Below are positions 11,207-24,500 of a DNA stretch of 43,398 nt, in pieces. Source of the stretch: Tetmemena sp. SeJ-2015 (taxonomy: Eukaryota; Ciliophora; Spirotrichea; Sporadotrichida; Oxytrichidae); assembly GCA_027382625.1 (NCBI GenBank), contig JAJKFJ010022635.1:1-43398 (forward strand), read 5' to 3'. The translations under genes and the position numbers were made by a program. Numbering within the stretch: position 1 is the stretch's first letter; each line of letters starts with the position of its first letter. The notes below the pieces were generated by a model. It was given only the letters and a program-made list of their open reading frames with translations. It was not told the origin of the DNA and made no database searches.

Positions 11207-11271
11207 TTTTCACATTAAAATAAATTTAATCTAGCGAGAATAAATTATACTAATGAGATCATCTTCTTAAA

Positions 11272-14200
11272 ATGCTGGCTCTCGCATTCCCCGATTTGAG
11301 GACGTACTACAAGAAAGACTAGTCAAACAAGGTCGAGTTGCACAGAAAATTCACAGACATGCCTCTCATTGAAGACACTTCCAAGGTAAGCTAACTAACT
11401 AGTTCAATTTGTGAAACTGCTTTGAGAATGTAAATTGGAAGAATGAATTTGATACCCACTCCAAAATAATAGCGCATTAAATTGAGTTATGAAATATCTA
11501 ATCAATGTCATTTATATAGACCTACAAAGAGCTGTGCGATGGCTTGATCCCCCAAGAGGATTACTTTATTGATCAGTTGTTGGACATTAGTGCCAAATTT
11601 CACGGTCATTATATGACAAAGATGCTAAAGCAAATAAAGGCAGAGAAAGAAAATCTGGAAAAATCTAAAGTAGAACAAGTAAGTGGCTCAAAAACAGCGA
11701 TTTTCTATCATATTTGAATTAGCTCATCGCTTTTTCTAAAAGTAGTAAATATAAACACCTTCGTTTATCTAAAAATGATATTATATATTGAATACTGTGA
11801 TATAGACAGGACAGATAAAAATGCTGGTGGAATAGCTAAATAGCAAACACAGAGATTTGGAAAGCGCAGCTGAATAATTAGATTAACAGCAGAAACAAAA
11901 CATTATATTGCAAGCCTTGGTTGAAAAGCTTAAGTTGGAATTGGAAGACTACAAAAATCAAAACTTTAACATTCAACTTGAAAATGCTTCCAGCAAGGGA
12001 TCATTTATTTATTTAAGATCCCATTAAGACATAAGTGAAAAGTTAAGAGAAGCTTATGAGAAATAGATAAGAAATCTTTAAGAAGCCATAGCTGATAGAG
12101 ACAAACAGCTTCTTTATTTTTCTTAAGAAGTTTTAAAATCTTCTTGATAAAAATTAGGAAGTGGTAGCGATTCAAATAGAAATGGAAATGGCCAAGCAAA
12201 ACCACAGGAACTAAGTAAATGAAGCTAAGTCAGTCCAGGATATTCAAAACCTAGAATAAACCACCAAGAATTAGAAGACTCTTATTGAAGAACTTCAAAA
12301 ACTCATCTTACTTATTTACTCACTAAGGTATACATTTAATCTAGAGCAAGGAGCTTATAATTTAGTAATACTAATTGAGAGACTAATCAACAGAGAGTCT
12401 CCTTAATCAAGAAATAGAATAGGAACAACGCTTTAAGGAACTCGTCAACTAGTACTCTAGTCTTGATGCCGAGTACAAAAATATGGAAAACTACGTAGTC
12501 CAAGTCAATTAATTCTAAAATCAAATTGAAAGCAACTATAATCAGCAATAAATGACAGAATGAAAGGATTTAAATTTAGAGATTAAAATTCTTATTTGTG
12601 CAATATAAAATGGATAAACTATAACCAAGGTATGAGCATTTTTAATTTTTTATATGTTCGAGCCAGCTCTTGGCAAAGAGGAGTAATAGAAATTGTATGA
12701 TTCGCCTTAGAGGATAAACAGCAAAGCATTTGACTTATTTAAGAAATCACCAGCTTAAAACAATTTGATTCCCGAAGCGTATTAAAAGAGAAGTGAGAGT
12801 CATTTTGAAAAGTTTCAAGGGTAGGTTGAAGTTGGAATGTTTGAGAACTCTTCTTCACTCTTGCATGCTCAGCTTAGAAACTCTCCCTTAAATAGAAAGG
12901 AAGGTAGAAACTCTTTTATAAAATGAGTGAGGGATTATTATATCTTTCAACAGAGGAAACTATGGAGGGTCTGGGGCAAGTAGGATGCAAGGCTCAGGAA
13001 TGAATCACTCTCATGGCAGTCAGAACGCTAACTAACTGACCCCTGCTCAAAGAGCTCAGCAGTTTCTGGAAACTTACCAAACTCAGCAGGCTCAACTGAT
13101 ATCAACTTCCTACCTCCAGTTGACTGACATGCTTGAGAAACTTTAAGACTTGGATGATAAACTTATGTAATCTCATGAGAAGGACTTCATCGCTGCTTAC
13201 AGAGATCACATGGTCAAAGTTCAATGCGAAATCATCCACATTTACTTCTTATGTTCTTTATAAGTTAAATCATTCATTTGAAGAAGAAGTCCTCTGACTA
13301 TTATCAAAAAATGAAGAAAGATGAAAGAATCAAGTTTTTGGAGGCCACTATTAAGTGGCTAAGAGGAGAGGCTTTATCGCTTGCCAAGAATATCCAAAAT
13401 TTAAAAGCTCAGAATGAAAAAATGAAAGAGCAAATTGATATTCAAAGCCATGAAAGAACTTTCCTTCTTTAGTACACAAAGTCAACTAAGTAATATATAA
13501 CCAAATCTTATTTGAAATCTTAATTTTAAAGCATGAAAATAATGTCCTTAGAAAGACAATCACAAAGCTTACTAGTCCAGAAATATAAGATAGATACGCA
13601 CAAAATTTTAAAACTCTACAGCAATAAGCAAAGCAATCCATTTCGAATATGAACGATGGACTATCTACTTAACATTTAACCATGAAATCTCCTGACAAGA
13701 ATACTGTTCAAGGATTTCTTTTATTTTACTTAATTTAGGCCAATCAAACACTCTATTTAGCATTCAGTCGATAAATTTAAGAGCTTAAACTGCAAATGAG
13801 TCTCTTAGAATGAAAAGAAAGTTAAGAGGTAGTGCTTTCGGAGAAGCTACCATTGGTTCAGGGTTAGTGAATGATTAATCTACTTTAGCAAATAGTTTAC
13901 TTGAGTAGAATAATAATCGAGGCAAAAATGACTGACTACAATTTATTTATGCTTTAATAGTGGAAAGAATGTGGGATCTTTTCATAAAAGGAATGGAAGA
14001 GGGCAAAGTGTGTCAATGAGCATGAATTTAAAGGAGCAGAGATAGAATAAGAAACTAAGTATGCTAAACTCTAGCTCATTAGAAACATCAGTTATCTTGT
14101 AGGGCGGTTTTTAAACAAAGAAGAACTCAAGCATGATAACCACTCCACTGAATTACTAGTCTCCTCCTGAGGCAGCAACTATCAATAAACAACTTAATCA

Positions 14201-15319
14201 GACAATCACAAGAGATCTCCAACTAAATGAGTATGCCGAAGAGGAAGAACAAGAAACTTAAGACTTTGGAAGTAATACAGTCTCCAGAAGACATCAAGTT
14301 ATTTTCATCTTAATTATATTTTATTATATTCAAGTTTACTCTAATTTCACCAAATATAATTCGAGCAATTCAGCAATGACTACTTCCAAGAACATAGACT
14401 AAGAAAATCAAAATATAAGAGGAGATAAACTAGTATTATAGAATCTATAAGACCAGCTAAATCAAAAGGTTTAGGAAAACTAGACTCTCAGACAACAAAT
14501 TCAAACGTTTTAAAGAACCTCCAACTAAGAGTTCAACGAATCTTTTCCAATAAATGACAGAACTAAGCACCTCACCTTCTAAATGCAACAGCCAAACTTA
14601 AGAAGAGGCTCCCTATAAAATTAATAGAGCAGTGCTCAGTTCTAAAATGAAAAGATCCTACCGTTTAATCAAATGATTGATCTCTAGGAGTTGTTCTTAG
14701 AATGTGCAAGGTCAGTCATATTCTCAATAATGAGGACAGAAGAAAGCCGGACTCTGATGAGCATTCTTACTTAAAGAACGAAGCTCTTCATCGAAGATTC
14801 AATCATCTTACTCAAAATCAAAAAGCAGAGGTGCTTTTGACATTCTTAAATCACAAAAAGGTCCTCACAGGTCTCTACTCACTTGTCTTTGGAGACAAAA
14901 TATATAAGGACAAGATAAGAATAGATATAAAAGCCAAGAATCTTAAGATCATATTTCAAGAGTGTTTGAAGGAGCCCAGATGGCGTAGAAATTAATACCT
15001 TAGGATAACTTTAAAGAGGCTGCTTCAAAGTAGTCTTAATTCAAAGATGGAAAATTGTCTCTTGGCCATTTTTAGAGGAAATCTCACTAATTCAACCAAC
15101 CTTTGCAAAAATTAGATTCTCAAAATAAGCTTAAAATTATTTACATATTCTGAACAGTACAGCTTAGAGCAAGTCTTAAAATCTTAAAATCAAAATATTA
15201 CTGATAGTATTCGGCCAAAATCCTCTAATCAAGAAGGAAAAATCATCAACAGCAATCATAGAAGAAATTCAACTTCAAAGTCTTTCCATATCAAGAACGG
15301 CAAGTTACAGATTAAATGA
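11272..15319 (+). CDS. Unidentified large coiled-coil protein, multi-MDS
   Basis: The family is not recognised. From ATG 11272 the start reads MLALAFPDLRTYYKKD. Introns lie at about 11386-11520 and 11680-11806 (GTAAG..TATAG) and at about 12630-12663. The middle is Gln/Glu/Lys-rich coiled coil with many TAA/TAG Gln codons. A Gly/Ser/Met patch near 12960-13010 precedes another coil and a Ser/Asn/Gln-rich region. The C-terminal third (14700-15319) is a basic, more globular stretch ending KNGKLQIK, TGA 15317-15319. A TGA at 12924-12926 looks like a gene end, but the GAAACT IES joins the two halves exactly, so this is one gene. Frames at about 12310-12390, 12560, 13930-13975 and 14710-14735 still need IESs I could not place. 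Confidence 0.8.
11999..12020. other. Short IES, pointer GATC
   Basis: GATC at 11999-12002 and 12017-12020. The 18-bp insert is in frame; excision gives SSKGSHQDISEKLRE. It is supported only by pointer and composition. Confidence 0.55.
12109..12145. other. IES, pointer CTTCTT
   Basis: CTTCTT at 12109-12114 and 12140-12145. Deleting 31 bp removes a TGA and gives DKQLLDKNQEVVAIQIE. Confidence 0.8.
12907..12961. other. IES joining two apparent genes, pointer GAAACT
   Basis: GAAACT at 12907-12912 and 12956-12961. The 49-bp insert holds the TGA that would end the first half. Excision reads LNRKEGRNYGGSGASRM, merging what would be annotated as two genes. Confidence 0.8.
13229..13273. other. IES, pointer AAATCAT
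   Basis: AAATCAT at 13229-13235 and 13267-13273. Deleting 38 bp gives VQCEIIHLKKKSSDYYQKM and removes a TGA. Confidence 0.82.
13478..13531. other. IES, pointer AAAG
   Basis: AAAG at 13478-13481 and 13528-13531. Deleting 50 bp gives LLQYTKHENNVLRKTITK. Confidence 0.75.
13709..13743. other. IES, pointer CAA
   Basis: CAA at 13709-13711 and 13741-13743. Deleting 32 bp gives DKNTVQSNTLFSIQS and restores the frame used downstream. Confidence 0.6.
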
Positions 15320-15427
15320 TTTTATAATTTTCGGAAACAAGTTTAAATTTTTGAAAACTGATAACTTTCTGATAAAGATTAAGATAAAAGTGAAGAGATA
15401 AAAATATCTTTATAATTAATTCAATAA

Positions 15428-16524
15428 ATGCAATCATCATTTCAAGCGGGAGGAATCCTCACCGTCAAATTCATTGAGGGAAAGTTAACAAGAGACACAG
15501 AAGTCTTCAGGTAAGATAGAGATAAGATGAGTTGATGTTAAGAGAAATAGCTTAAATATGAAGATTTGTTAACGATTGATTATAGCAAGATGGATCCATA
15601 TGTCCAGATGGATTATATGGGTGACAAATTCAAGACCAGAGTTCATCAAGGAGGTGGAAAGACCCCAGTCTGGAACCAAGTAAATACTTTTTAAGATTCA
15701 TGGATAGCTTATAACCTTTACTATAGGAGTTCTAAATTAGAGTGGGAGGCCTTAATGACGATATTAAGATAACAGTTCTTGATGAAGATGTTACAAAGAG
15801 TGACTTCGTAAGAAATATTTTATCAGAATTCTTAAGTTTCATTCTCCATTTATAAACGTCATTAAGTCTGTGATTTTAGATTGGAATGACCGAGATTAAG
15901 ATGTCTTCTTTCATCTTCAATGGAGGAGTGAGAGATTGGTTTACCATTAATTACAAGTCCAAGAGTGCAGGACAGCTATTGTAAGATTAACAGACTCTCC
16001 TTATTCTATTTATAGAATCGAGACAAGATATCAAGCACCAGGACATGCAGCCCAAGGAGGAGCTGCCGGTTTTGGACAGCAAGCTGCTTTCTAAGCTCCA
16101 GGAATGATGCCCCAGTATTAACAATACGCACAGGCCCCTCCTCTGCCAGTCTATCAAGCTCAGCCAGGAGCTTATATAGTTTCATTTATCAATATATTTT
16201 ACTGCCTACTATCCTCCTCAGGGTTAACCTGCCTATCAGATGCCCCCAGGCTACCAAGTTCCTCCTCAAGGATAGTACCCACCTCAGGGCTACCAGGCTC
16301 CTCCAGGCTACTAAGCTCCTCCCGGTTACCAGGCTCCTCCAGGCTATCAGGTTCCTCAAGGCTACTAGGCTCCACCAGGTTACTAAGCACCTCCAGGTTA
16401 CCAAGCTCCTCCAGGGTAGTTCCCACCTGGCTAATACCCTCCTGGTTAATATCCTCCCTAGGGACAGTACCCTCCTCCCGGTCAGTACCCTCCAGGTTAT
16501 CAATATCCCCCAGGCTATAGATGA
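15428..16524 (+). CDS. C2-domain protein with Pro-Gly-Tyr-Gln repeat tail
   Basis: From ATG 15428 the product opens with a C2 fold: ILTVKFIEGKL, KMDPYVQMDYMG, KTPVWNQ, then ITVLDEDVTKSDF, with Asp residues where Ca2+-binding C2 domains have them. C2 domains bind phospholipid membranes, usually with Ca2+. Introns begin with GTAAG at about 15511, 15679 and 15808 and end in TAG. The tail is Gln/Ala/Pro-rich and then a run of PPGYQAPP-like units (16225-16515), ending at TGA 16522-16524. Such tails occur in proteins at membranes or coats. Within the tail at about 16180-16206 a short AT-rich insert shifts the frame. A TAT pointer pair would remove it, but this is weak. Mixed CAG/TAG/TAA/CAA Gln codons are clear in the repeats. 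Confidence 0.88.
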
Positions 16525-16650
16525 CTACATTCAACATAGTATAAACTTTAAGAATTAATCAGTTTATCTATTTCAATCTAACTTTTACACTATTTTATAA
16601 TGAAGATGTTAGAGAGAAGAGATGTTTACTAATAGAGATAATTATTAAAA

Positions 16651-17088
16651 ATGAATGATAGTAGTAGTAGAGATCAGAGAGAATGGAAAATCCTCACACT
16701 TTTACGAAAAATAGAAATGGGGAATGGAAATTAATTCATCTCCGATACTAATCATTAGTGGGTGGAAAAATTAGCTTTAGACAAGGCTGAGCTACTCCTC
16801 TTTACCAGTAAGTTGCTACTCTATTGTGCACAGATAATAAATAATTATCAGATTCCTTGAAATGTGGACTTTGATATCTTGGGCAAGGTCATAATCAAAT
16901 TAAATTGAGTCACAACTTAGAAAGCGGAATCTTTAGATCCATCGTTCATAGCTTAAAAGCTCACCTCTCCCATACAACCATCCTCCAAATTCTCAAGTGT
17001 CTCAGCACCACTGGCCATAGGCTAAGTCTCTTAATTTTGGATTTGAGCAGCCTAATGCTATGCCTGCCTTAGTTTGGAAGAAATGAGA
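16651..17088 (+). CDS. Possible small gene, frame uncertain
   Basis: Plus-strand reading is open in pieces: from ATG 16651 (MNDSSSRDQREWK) to about 16860, then 16920-17088. In the second part all three plus frames stay free of TGA for about 120 bases or more. One is Pro/Ser/His/Gln-rich and ends VWKK before TGA; another follows a possible intron ending at TTAG 16920. I cannot choose between them and see no known domain. It could be an IES-split gene of about 100-140 residues. Confidence 0.3.
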
Positions 17089-17321
17089 GAGTTGGTCTCA
17101 TTATTCATGAGTCTTAATTAACTTAAAAAATTGAATAAAAATGATTAAGTTGCCTACTGCCAACTTATAAAGAAGATCAATTCAGTTTTAAAACTTGCTC
17201 ATAATAATTCTATAAGACTTTACAAAAATATTTAATTTACTTGTTGTGAATCTATTTATTTTTATAAATGGATAATGTAAATACATCTTAATAATTTTTT
17301 ATTGATGGATAGTAAAATTGA

Positions 17322-17885
17322 CTTTGGATTGTTAAGCGTAGCTATTCTCTTCACTATAAGGCTCAGCGAGAGTTTAAAAATAAATAATTTGCTCTGCCAA
17401 TCCACAACTTGGCTTGTCCTTATGCTTAGCTTATTCCAAAGTTTGGGCGAGGTATTGCTAATTTTGATTTGAAAGTATCTGATTAGGAGAAATCAAAGGA
17501 GGTGACTCTGTTTATTAGACATCCACACGAGTAAAGCACAAACATATTATAGTAAAGAATTTAGAGTATGATGGAATCCTAACTGAGGTTCTCTAATTGG
17601 ATTATTGCTAGTTGTTCTCTTTAGGTTGGAGAGTAGAATCTGATCTTGAGGCATGAACTATGAGTGAGTATGCTGGACATTGCCTTAACCCCACATCTTT
17701 CCTGGCTGATAGACAGCCTAGGGTTTTTAAAGCAAGGATAAATAAACACATTTATCGTAAAAGGAGTAGTTGACAAATTGACTCGGTTATGGTTGATTGA
17801 ATCCAAGAGGTTTCTGATTAAGTATTAGTGGGTTTATGAAAGTCTGTTGCTACCCGAATCTTGGTAAATGGTTAGAACTCACTGA
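17322..17885 (+). CDS. Unrecognised reading frame, possible germline-limited ORF
   Basis: The frame stays open in the Gln-reassigned code from 17322 to TGA 17883, with one in-frame TGA at 17661-17663. It has no visible IES or intron. Its composition is protein-like (KVSDQEKSKEVTLFIRHPHE). A segment at about 17396-17455 reads FALPIHNLACPYAQLIPKF. This resembles FSLPPYQTNLFVPYARLISK at 19456-19515, so the two frames look homologous. No start codon is assigned. It could belong to a mobile element or to a gene deleted from the macronucleus. Confidence 0.45.
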
Positions 17886-18105
17886 GTTCCCACTTCCATG
17901 ATTGATAGCTGAGTGAAAACTAAACCCAAAGTGAGGGTTAGGCTTCCTTATATAAACTGAGGGACTCATAATAGAATGTGATCCATGGTTATAATTGTTT
18001 AGTACACAATAATTATTTACACTTAATTTTAGACATTCTCTCTAAATAAGAGCCGTGGTTGCTGTTTGTCACAGTGTTAAAATCATTCATATACTATTTT
18101 ATAAA

Positions 18106-18720
18106 ATGCAGCTGATTTAGGGCCAGCTGTTAGTGCAGTACACTTTTCGGTCCTTGCTGCTTGGATTATTGAGCTGCTGTAAGTTGATACTAGTTTACTG
18201 TCTAGCCTTGTGTTTGTTAAATAGACTAGCCCTAGGGAAACTAGGCTACTTAAGAATTAAGAGTAGTCTATTGCTCTGGAACAATTTATTTTTTAAGCTA
18301 TTTAAGAACCTTAGAAATGAGTGGGAGCTTGTCGATAATGAAATTGTTGTTAGTGATATTGTTAGAAATATTAAGTGGCATAGAAGCTTAGAAGTTACCC
18401 TAATCGAAGGGATTTTTAGAATTCTAGTGAGGCCCTCCAATTTTTGCTTAGAAATTAGGATTAGGGTCTTCAGTATTTTAATTTCCACTAACGAGTTAAG
18501 CTTATTGAATCTGGTCCGAGTAATTATTATTTTGCTAGTTAGGAAGACATTATCTTTGTTCCATCTTTTGATAAAATAAAGGTTAAATAACACTCCTAAA
18601 TATGATTTGATTGAAAAGATTATTTTGTTGCTAGAGTAGGGTTTGAACTTAATTAATGAGATGCTTTTGATAGACTATAAGAATATAAAATTATAAACTG
18701 AGTCTTTGTCATCCTGCTGA
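18106..18720 (+). CDS. Unrecognised 204-codon reading frame
   Basis: ATG 18106 to TGA 18718-18720. The N-terminus is hydrophobic (Leu/Cys-rich, about 35 residues, possibly a membrane segment) and the middle is charged (NEWELVDNEIVVSDIV). The minus strand over 18246-18593 is also open, so the coding strand is inferred from amino acid composition. The same frame continues to 20007 with only scattered TGA codons (18718, 18745, 18901, 19195, 19216, 19297, 19549). This may be a decaying longer gene. Confidence 0.4.
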
Positions 18721-19299
18721 GGTTGCTAATCATCTTAAGTGGGTTGATTTTAGGGTTTGATGTTGTTTCCTTAAAAGTTGTCATTAATTTGCTATCTAGG
18801 CACCTACTTTTCGCAATCTTTGATGCCTGAGTCATTTATATATAATAATTTGGCATTAGTTTAGTAGCTGTGTTTTGTTTTCTAGAGGTTTTCAAATTAC
18901 TGATTTTAAGAGGTATCAGATGAAGACTGTCTTTACTCACTAAAGGAATCTAAAATATATCTTATTTAATCACTCAGCTTGGATCTTTTGTTTATTTTCA
19001 CTTGGTTGCACTCAATAATTACATAATTTACTCATCTGCTAGTTTATTATCGCATGACATCAAAGCAGTGTCGGAATAGTTTCTTTTCTTCAAGATTTAG
19101 TTTCATAAATAAGTTCAATTAAAGTTGGCTTTGTCGTTATGATTTCGAGTCTCATCAATAAATAACACTTATGATATTTCAAATTCTAATAAAATGAGAA
19201 AATATTTACCATTCTTGATGCATATATAAACTAAAAAGATTATAGAATTAAACTATATTTTAAGTATTTTATTATCATCCAAAGGACAATCATTGTTGA

Positions 19300-20007
19300 T
19301 TTAGATTTCCTAATGATGGCTAAGTTGCGTTTAAGGCTGATTTGGTTGAAATTGGTCTTTGCTATGAGGTAGTGCATTTGTGGCTGAGTAGATATCTGGC
19401 TATTGTAAATGGAAGCTGCTTCTAAATTAGTTTTGATCTATTTCAGTAGGGTGCTCCTAGGTTCTCCCTACCACCTTACTAGACGAATCTTTTTGTACCC
19501 TATGCTAGGCTGATCTCAAAATATTATTATATCACAATATCCTGTTAGTGAGCTCTCAATTAACGCCTACTAGGGATTCTGATTAAAACCTAACCCACTC
19601 AAATATAATCATTTCATAATATTAACTCTGAATTTATTGGGAGGCTTGGAAGAACTGTGAAGAATTCTATTGACCAAGTAGTTAAATTTCTTGGGCTCGA
19701 GTGTAAGGTTTTTGTAAATGCTCTTTAGCAGGCAAGAGGAGACTATTCTGATATAAACTTGGGCCTTAAAAGGTATTGGATGGAAATTGAAGAAAGTTAG
19801 GCATGTGGGCTTGAGGAATTTGATGCCCACTATGAATGGCTGAGCTTAAATGCTAGTAATGAGGCAGCTGAGAGAATGTATGTGCGCCAGTAGTTGCATT
19901 TGCATAGTATAGTACTTGCTTTTTACACTTAATTAGTTAAGGATATAAGAAAAAATAGTTGCTCTGAACTTATTTAGCTTCCAAAGTTTAAAAAAAGTAA
20001 GTTTTGA
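19300..20007 (+). CDS. Unrecognised reading frame, homologous to the one at 17322
   Basis: It is open from 19300 to TGA 20005-20007, with one in-frame TGA at 19549-19551. The first part (VAFKADLVEIGLCYEVVHLW) and the second (EFIGRLGRTVKNSIDQVVKF, then DAHYEWLSLNASNEAAERMY) look like a real globular protein, and several TAG codons fall where Gln is plausible. It shares the L-P..N-L..P-Y-A-x-L-I-x-K motif with 17396-17455. No known domain was recognised. With the frames at 17322 and 18106 it forms a same-strand cluster that lacks IESs, unlike the flanking genes. This suggests sequence not destined for the macronucleus. Confidence 0.5.
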
Positions 20008-20327
20008 TCGTCCTTGAGGTGGAATCCACAAGTTTCAACTAAGAAAATAATGAGATACAAATGTAAATTAGGGAGCAATCTCACTTTATCTGTCTCTTAA
20101 GTACTGGGAGTATTCCTCTTTGTGGCTGACTGAATAGTGCTTCTTAAGTGATGATGGATAGAGATAACTCTTGTCGCATCTATTAATTTAATATTCAATC
20201 TACAGATTGAAATAATGAGACTTCAACCAAATTCAAATTAAGATAGAAAAGATACCGATCTCAAACCATAACCATCACTTGAAAAACTGAGTAAATAATT
20301 TACAACCCAAACTTACTCAAAATATAT
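20008..20327. other. Intergenic, nothing recognised
   Basis: AT-rich spacer between the unknown frame cluster and the zinc-finger gene. No convincing coding, repeat or RNA signal was seen. Confidence 0.4.
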
Positions 20328-21143
<816 letters not shown>

Positions 21144-21555
21144 GTTAAGGAGGAGTTTGGGAAAATAGAGGGGCTAAATTGAATGGTTTAATAACTTGTA
21201 TTAGCGATTGATTATTTTAATGATTATCTTAGATCTAATACTCAATCAAGTAGTTCTTTACATGTCTACTATCAATACAACAACTTATAATTCTTCTCCT
21301 TCTATTATCTTATTTAAACCAAATGCCACATTTTATCTATAACCCATATATATTCATTTATTGTCAAATACACTTCAATAAGATTTAGCATTAAAACAGA
21401 ACATGCTTAAATTTTTGAAGAGCTTTGAAATTATTCTATATAGATCCTCAAATTTCCTTTTTTAGCGAAACAATTTACAAAATTAAACAATTTATTTTTA
21501 GTTATTTCTAGTTGTAGATGCTATTTCATGGATTAATTAAAGCAAAAAATAAAAA
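21144..21555. other. AT-rich intergenic
   Basis: No reading frame with protein-like composition and no repeat seen. It separates the zinc-finger gene start from the 3' end of the next minus-strand gene. Confidence 0.4.
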
Positions 21556-24500
21556 TCATTCTTACAATTTGCCCTTTTTAAGCATATCCTTGATATCAGA
21601 AACTCTAATGTATTTCAAATGCTATAGAACTAAATCCTTTTTAGGTTATTAAGAAATCTTAATTTTGTCATTGTTTTTGAATTCATTATATCTAACTTCA
21701 ATGGGCAATAGCTTTTCAAATCTATTTTGTTGTATTTAGTTTTGATTCTTTTCAATATTTAAACTATCCTGAGTGGTAAAAGTTGCTTGATAAAAATATA
21801 TAAATGATGATTTGTTTGTTTTGTAGGGTTCTCATTGATATTGAAAAGCATATTCTATAGTTTAGTGAGGCTATCTTGATTAAAAACAAACTTCTATGTG
21901 TGGTATAATTGCCTTTAATTATGCTTTTTAGGATTTAAAATTAAAAAATAGAATAATCGCCAAAGCGTATATATGTTCATAATATTAACATGATGGTTAT
22001 ATAATCATTTTGCCTGTTTAATGATAATTTAAGATGCCATAACATAAATAACTCACTTATTATTTATCAATGCTATTTGCTAAATTTAAATAGCTACTTT
22101 TATAATTAAGTTAAAATTACTTCTAAAAGAAATCATTATACGGTAATAGATATATGTGTTATAAACCGAATTTTATTTTTAAACTTTATATTCTCAGGTT
22201 TTACAATAAATATATACATATAACTATATTTGAAGGAGTCTGAATAAGTTTTTGAATCTGTTGAGTTTGGATAAGCATTTTTGGATTATATTTAAATTTT
22301 TACCGATTTTCATCTTAAGGTTTTAAGCGTTAATTATTCTAAATCGGCAAGCTAATTCTTTTCTATTGAAAATTATTAGGCTTTGCGCTACTTTCGTCTT
22401 AAAATATTTCTTTCTAATTCTATTCTTTAAATTAATTGATATTTGTTAAATCAAATTTGAAAGATCTATTCGCTTGATTAAGAATTGTTTCTGAGAGCGA
22501 AATATTTTAATTGTTTTGTTGGGATGGTTTCCTTTTAGTAGTAAAGGGATTAAAGTCTAACAGAATTATTTTGAGAAAGCTCAAAGGGCTCTTATTAAAG
22601 ACTGCTGTCTAAATATTTTTATTGATTCTTTTCAATAGTGTTTTATTTTTGTGCTCTTTAATTAAGAAATATATAAATGCATTTAATTCAGGATATCTGA
22701 GTTAGGCTAATGACTGAAGGGCCGACACTCTTGATTAAGAATTTATTTAGATTGCTAATTATTTATATGGTGAGTTTGATGAGGAGCTGTTCTTTAAAGC
22801 TGTTTAATGAGAGAAGAGTTTGTCTTAAAAGTGCAATCAATATAATTAACAGCCATATAAAATTACTGCTAATTTTAGAACGAGACTAATTGCAATGCTG
22901 ATCATTATCGTAATTTGAGGTTGGTGTTTATCTGTATCCACCCTGGGAAGTTGGTGTAGCAGTAGTCGAGTTTCTTTCTGGAGATTAAGAGCTTTGATGT
23001 TGCCTTTGCAATGACTTATTATCATTTCAAATATAATATAATTATTCCCAATAACTTAAATTACCTTCTTTATAATAATTTAATTAAAGGAAATACATCT
23101 TATCATTTAGCTCTATCAAGCTAATAGTTTAATGTAAGGTATCAGATCATATACTTCTTAATAAACAATAAATTTTAATTCATTTAGTAGCTAATTTTTC
23201 TCATATTTTTTAGATTAAAGTAATTCTAAATAATAATTAAAATGAATATTAATAAATAGATAAAAATTAATATTAAATTTTTAATGACTCAATATCTGAA
23301 AAATTTGAATGGGTTTCTGGATTGATTTAGAGTGCGTCTTTGAACCTTAGATTGATTTGGTTTTGTGATGAGCGTACAGATTCTCTTGGCCCAATAATTG
23401 GAGATTGAGGGATCAAAGCATAAATTTGCTTCCTAATTGCTCTTTAAGGATACATCTTGTGCTTTTTAAAGCAGAGCCTCAAAATTATGAAAATCAATAC
23501 TTCATATTCAAATATTTAAGATTATCAAATATTATTACCAATATAACAAGTAATACCTAACCATTCAATAAATTTTCTACTACTATTTCATTTAACGAAA
23601 AAATTAAACTTAGTTTATAAAAAAATAAATATTCTCTTTAAAAATCTTAATTAAGCAATTCTTAATTATAATGACTTCTAGCTAAAAAAGAGTCACAAAA
23701 CTTCTCTGATTAATCTACAAGAATAATTAGCTTTCAATATTATCTACTTAAATTGTTTTAATCATTATTATAAGCTACGAATAGCAAAGTGGCATTTTCA
23801 AACATGAGATTAATCCTTTAAATAAAATTAAAAATATCTTTAAATTAATTTATAATGAAACCTTATTTTAATTTATTTTAGCCTGCTTATCTATACTCTG
23901 AATCTTTTTAATTATCAGTATTGTTATGATCGAAACCTTGGCTTATTCTCATTGAAAATGTGTTATCAGGAGGATAGATAGATTGAGGTAATTCAATTTT
24001 TCTTGCTCTATTCTTTGGAGCTTTTGTGGTGAATTGGCTTTCAGGAACCTATTTGTTTTAAGTAAAGGGTTTAGCAGTAATTTAGATTTGCTATTTTTAA
24101 TAAATTATAATTTGTATTAAAATTATTATGATAAATTTTTTGACATTCATATGAGCTGTGAAAGGCGTTGTAAGATAATTGTCAGGCTTTTTGAATTCTA
24201 ACTTAAATTTTTAGTTCTTATGTTATAGTATTGGTGATTTAATTCAAATAAAAATTATATAATAATATATTTTCCTGCTCTTGATTATTCTTTGTGGCAG
24301 AATTGCTTGTTTAATTTATTTTTGCCATAGGTTAAATATAATTGGTTTATGGCTCTTCCTATACATAGTATTTTTAGCGAGAGTATTTAAAATATTCAAA
24401 AATATAAATTATATGAAATATTTAACTTCTTTTGATAATTATATGGTTTTTGCATCTGCAGTTCTAAAATAGTAATTGTTGTTTCTACTCTAAATTAAAA

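Noticed and set aside
12923..12960. A second gene starting at ATG 12923
   Set aside because: The ATG lies inside a pointer-flanked insert (GAAACT) whose removal fuses both sides in frame.
16189..16537. Minus-strand open frames with Arg/Leu/Trp/Glu repeats
   Set aside because: Antisense of the Pro-Gly-Tyr-Gln repeat tail of the C2 protein; the low-complexity repeat keeps several frames open.
18246..18593. Minus-strand open frame of 115 codons
   Set aside because: Overlaps the plus-strand frame, which has more acidic and aromatic residues and continues in the same frame further on. Not fully excluded.
22905..23325. Plus-strand open frame of about 140 codons
   Set aside because: The minus strand here contains MDSs joined exactly by the AATGACT pointer pair; the plus frame crosses the AT-rich IES.
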